From positions 1 through 22,823 of IMG/VR virus record IMGVR_UViG_3300007512_000217: a DNA stretch of 22,823 bases. The stretch is one strand, 5' to 3'. Position numbers and translations under genes: made by a program. The notes under the pieces were generated by a model. The model worked only from the letters and a program-made list of their open reading frames with translations. It was not told where the DNA came from and did no database searches. This stretch comes from a virus. Each line of letters begins with the position of its first letter. Position 1 is the first letter of the stretch. Shown piece after piece: positions 21,418-22,823 of this stretch.

Positions 21418-22140
21418 CTACCTTTTTTTAGCACTGTTAAAAAATCTATTTACTGTTTTCATATGATCTCTAGCTGCAGCTGATTCAGATGCACCTGTGG
21501 TCTTAGTACCACTGCCTGTAGTAAGCGTATTATTCCATTTACGAGTCGTAGTAGGAGTTTTCATTTTGTTATCCTTACCCACATAAGCAAGGGTATGCTT
21601 AATTTCCTTAATGGTCTGATCCGCATGCCTAGAAGTATCAGAAAACGCTGTTACTCGACCCGCATCTAACTCTCTTAATAAATGAGCTGCGTCAAATTTA
21701 GGATATTTCTTAGGGCTATTACCATAAGAGGTCAAAACATGGCCTACCACTTTTTGTTTGTGGTCGCCTTCTACCCTAGGTGTACTATGTCTCGATTTAA
21801 TGACTTTAGTCGCTCTCTCTATTGAGTCGTCTTCTGCTAATTTTACAAAGCCTAATTTTTTTAAATTCATGTTAATGTCTCCATCATCTAAACGTGTTCT
21901 AATATAAGAACGCTCTTTATCAAATAACTCTAGTTGCTTACTAGCTGGTTTAGCTGGTTTAATTGGCTTGTCTGTTGTGGGTATTGCTGTAATTTTCTTC
22001 TTTGTGTTTGTCGGGGTGAAAAAACGTGCCGGGATATTATCAGTCTTACGAGCTATACTGGCTTTTAAAACGGCCTGCTGCCGAGTATACTTTTTTGCAT
22101 ACATCAAATGACCTATATATCTCTGGATGGGAGTTCTCAT
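21418..22140 (-). CDS. Unknown basic protein with a second in-frame start
   Basis: A 240-residue basic frame. Residues 1-90 (MRTPIQRYIGHLMYAKKYTR... to ...RTRLDDGDIN) are Lys/Thr/Pro-rich. At residue 91 (ATG at 21870) the sequence reads MNLKKLGFVKLAEDD, exactly the N-terminal signature of neighbouring genes, and has its own GGAG site eight bases upstream. A second, 150-residue product from the inner start is therefore likely. The outer ATG at 22140 also has a good GGGAG site at seven bases. The C-terminal part is His/Lys/Thr-rich and helical, ending 'DHMKTVNRFFNSAKKR'. No family is recognised. It ends in TAG. Confidence 0.68.
   Translation of the reverse strand: MRTPIQRYIGHLMYAKKYTRQQAVLKASIARKTDNIPARFFTPTNTKKKITAIPTTDKPIKPAKPASKQLELFDKERSYIRTRLDDGDINMNLKKLGFVKLAEDDSIERATKVIKSRHSTPRVEGDHKQKVVGHVLTSYGNSPKKYPKFDAAHLLRELDAGRVTAFSDTSRHADQTIKEIKHTLAYVGKDNKMKTPTTTRKWNNTLTTGSGTKTTGASESAAARDHMKTVNRFFNSAKKR
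21868..21882 (-). promoter_or_regulatory. Internal ribosome binding site and start codon
   Basis: GGAG at 21882-21879 is followed after eight bases by ATG at 21870-21868, in frame with the longer 240-residue gene. It would give a 150-residue protein beginning with the recurrent MNLKKLGFVKLAE signature. Confidence 0.65.
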
Positions 22141-22197
22141 TTACATACTCCCTAAATACTCCCTATTGTTATTCCGAAGGTATTACTAATTGGTGTT

Positions 22198-22823
22198 TTA
22201 ATCTTCATTATGAAGTGGACAAACATGCCCATGGTATTCCATTCTATCAAGATCACCATTTAAAGATTGTAAAGTTCTTTCACCATCTAAAATTGTATCA
22301 TGAAAAGCTACTGTAAATAAATCTAAAATTGCCGCTAATCTAGATGTGTTACTTACATAAAATTGACTTGAGCAAATAGCTTTTATCCCTTCTACTACAA
22401 TTTTAACTCTAGATTGATGCCAATAATTAAATTTTTCCACTATAAGGTCAGGAATGCCGTTAAGCTTCGCCCTCTCTTCGTATTCAACTACACAATCCAT
22501 TACAAGTGTTATTAATTCATCTTTTAATTCATTAGGGTGTCGCTTTTCTCAAGCTTTCTTATCCATTACATATGACATTAAAATGTCTCTGCAACACTCG
22601 AATTTTATACGTAAAAAATCAGAGAAAACTGCTCGCCTAAATGGATCCGTGAACGGAATATGTTTAATATCATATCGCATCCATGCGTCCATTCTAAGAA
22701 AAAAAGTATGGTAAGATAAAGGATAGGCTTTTCGATACTGCGCTAAGCGCGCTGTAAGGAATTTGTAAGCCGGTCTCCTAAAATACCATAAAAGCAATAA
22801 CGCTAGGAGTATTCCGCCGGGAA
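22198..22823 (-). CDS. Membrane-anchored unknown protein, C-terminal part (one TGA=Trp codon; runs off right edge)
   Basis: The frame is open to the window edge and gives about 207 visible residues, so the start is outside or at a near-edge alternative codon (TTG at 22797). The visible N-terminus is a hydrophobic segment (PGGILLALLLLWYF) followed by basic residues (RRPAYKFLTARLAQYRKAYP), the pattern of an N-terminal membrane anchor with the following part in the cytoplasm. The rest is helical and charged with an aromatic-rich stretch. TGA at 22549-22551 is Trp (MDKKAWEKRHPNEL), joining two open stretches that are in the same frame. The C-terminus has 'MEYHGHVCPLHNED', a possible single Cys/His metal-binding cluster. 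No family is recognised. It ends in TAA. Confidence 0.72.

Noticed and set aside
481-22714. Open frames on the plus strand (for example 7179-7556, 16694-17152, 17216-17695, 19715-20191)
   Set aside because: They are mirror frames of real minus-strand genes, have low-complexity translations (Ser/Leu/Phe-rich), lack ribosome sites and conserved motifs, and overlap well-supported genes over their whole length.
2247-22823. TGA read as glycine (as in some Gracilibacteria-type codes)
   Set aside because: The positions with recognisable context (BppU-like motif, lysozyme-like 'NKWTP', Phe in the repeat copy) call for an aromatic residue, not Gly.
2247-22823. The in-frame TGAs as programmed readthrough, frameshifted pseudogenes or sequencing errors
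   Set aside because: They occur once to three times in nine genes, always in frame, with intact sequence on both sides and never as the final stop of a gene. Decay or errors would also produce frameshifts and TAA/TAG interruptions, which I do not see.
1-22823. tRNA genes, insertion sequences, integrase or attachment sites
   Set aside because: I looked for cloverleaf-like stretches, transposase motifs and terminal inverted repeats and saw none; intergenic space is too small for most of them. A dedicated tRNA search would be needed to exclude an unusual tRNA.

Overview
The window is a block of late (virion and DNA-packaging) genes from a tailed double-stranded DNA phage. All genes I can support lie on the minus strand, so the block reads from right to left. 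They are tightly packed, often with TAATG stop/start overlaps, and many have GGAG-type Shine-Dalgarno sites. The central fact is that TGA is read as tryptophan. Thirteen in-frame TGA codons interrupt nine otherwise well-formed genes, three of them at positions where a conserved aromatic residue is expected. None of the roughly thirty visible genes ends in TGA; all use TAA or TAG. With the standard code, several genes look broken and stretches such as 3914-4323 and 14022-14597 look empty. With TGA=Trp the region is continuously coding, and all coordinates below use that reading. Promoters of canonical sigma-70 form and abundant Shine-Dalgarno sites point to a bacterial host with ordinary sigma-70 and 16S rRNA signals and argue against Bacteroidetes. 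I cannot identify the host further.

Region by region, in the direction of transcription. 22823-19324 holds an open-ended membrane-anchored protein and five small unknown proteins, most beginning with a shared 'LGFxK(L/I)A'-like N-terminus; the last has a DUF3008-like start. 19267-18545 is a PhoH-family ATPase preceded by an inverted repeat. From a strong promoter at 18514-18542 follow two long basic Ala/Lys-rich proteins, two small proteins, a stand-alone LigD-type 3'-phosphoesterase domain, two unknowns, a fusion of an NPGN-type lysozyme-like domain with a nucleotidyltransferase-like domain, ribosomal protein bS21, and the large terminase.

A second strong promoter just after the terminase drives two unknown proteins with hydrophobic segments, a capsid maturation protease carrying a zinc-finger-like insert, two acidic scaffold-like proteins, small head proteins, a decoration-like protein and the HK97-fold major capsid protein. 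This unit is closed by a UUCG-loop terminator. A third promoter follows at once (4224-4252) and drives a neck/baseplate/fibre module: a small protein, a BppU-like protein, an adaptor-like protein, an FN3/zinc-ribbon protein, fibre proteins and a collagen-like protein that runs off the left edge.

Together the genes build the head (protease, scaffold, capsid, decoration), package DNA (terminase), and make connector, baseplate and fibre parts. Interspersed are genes of probable host-modulating or nucleic-acid roles (PhoH, bS21, 3'-phosphoesterase, nucleotidyltransferase). No portal gene is recognisable here and no tRNA gene is seen; a Trp-tRNA(UCA), if phage-encoded, would lie elsewhere.
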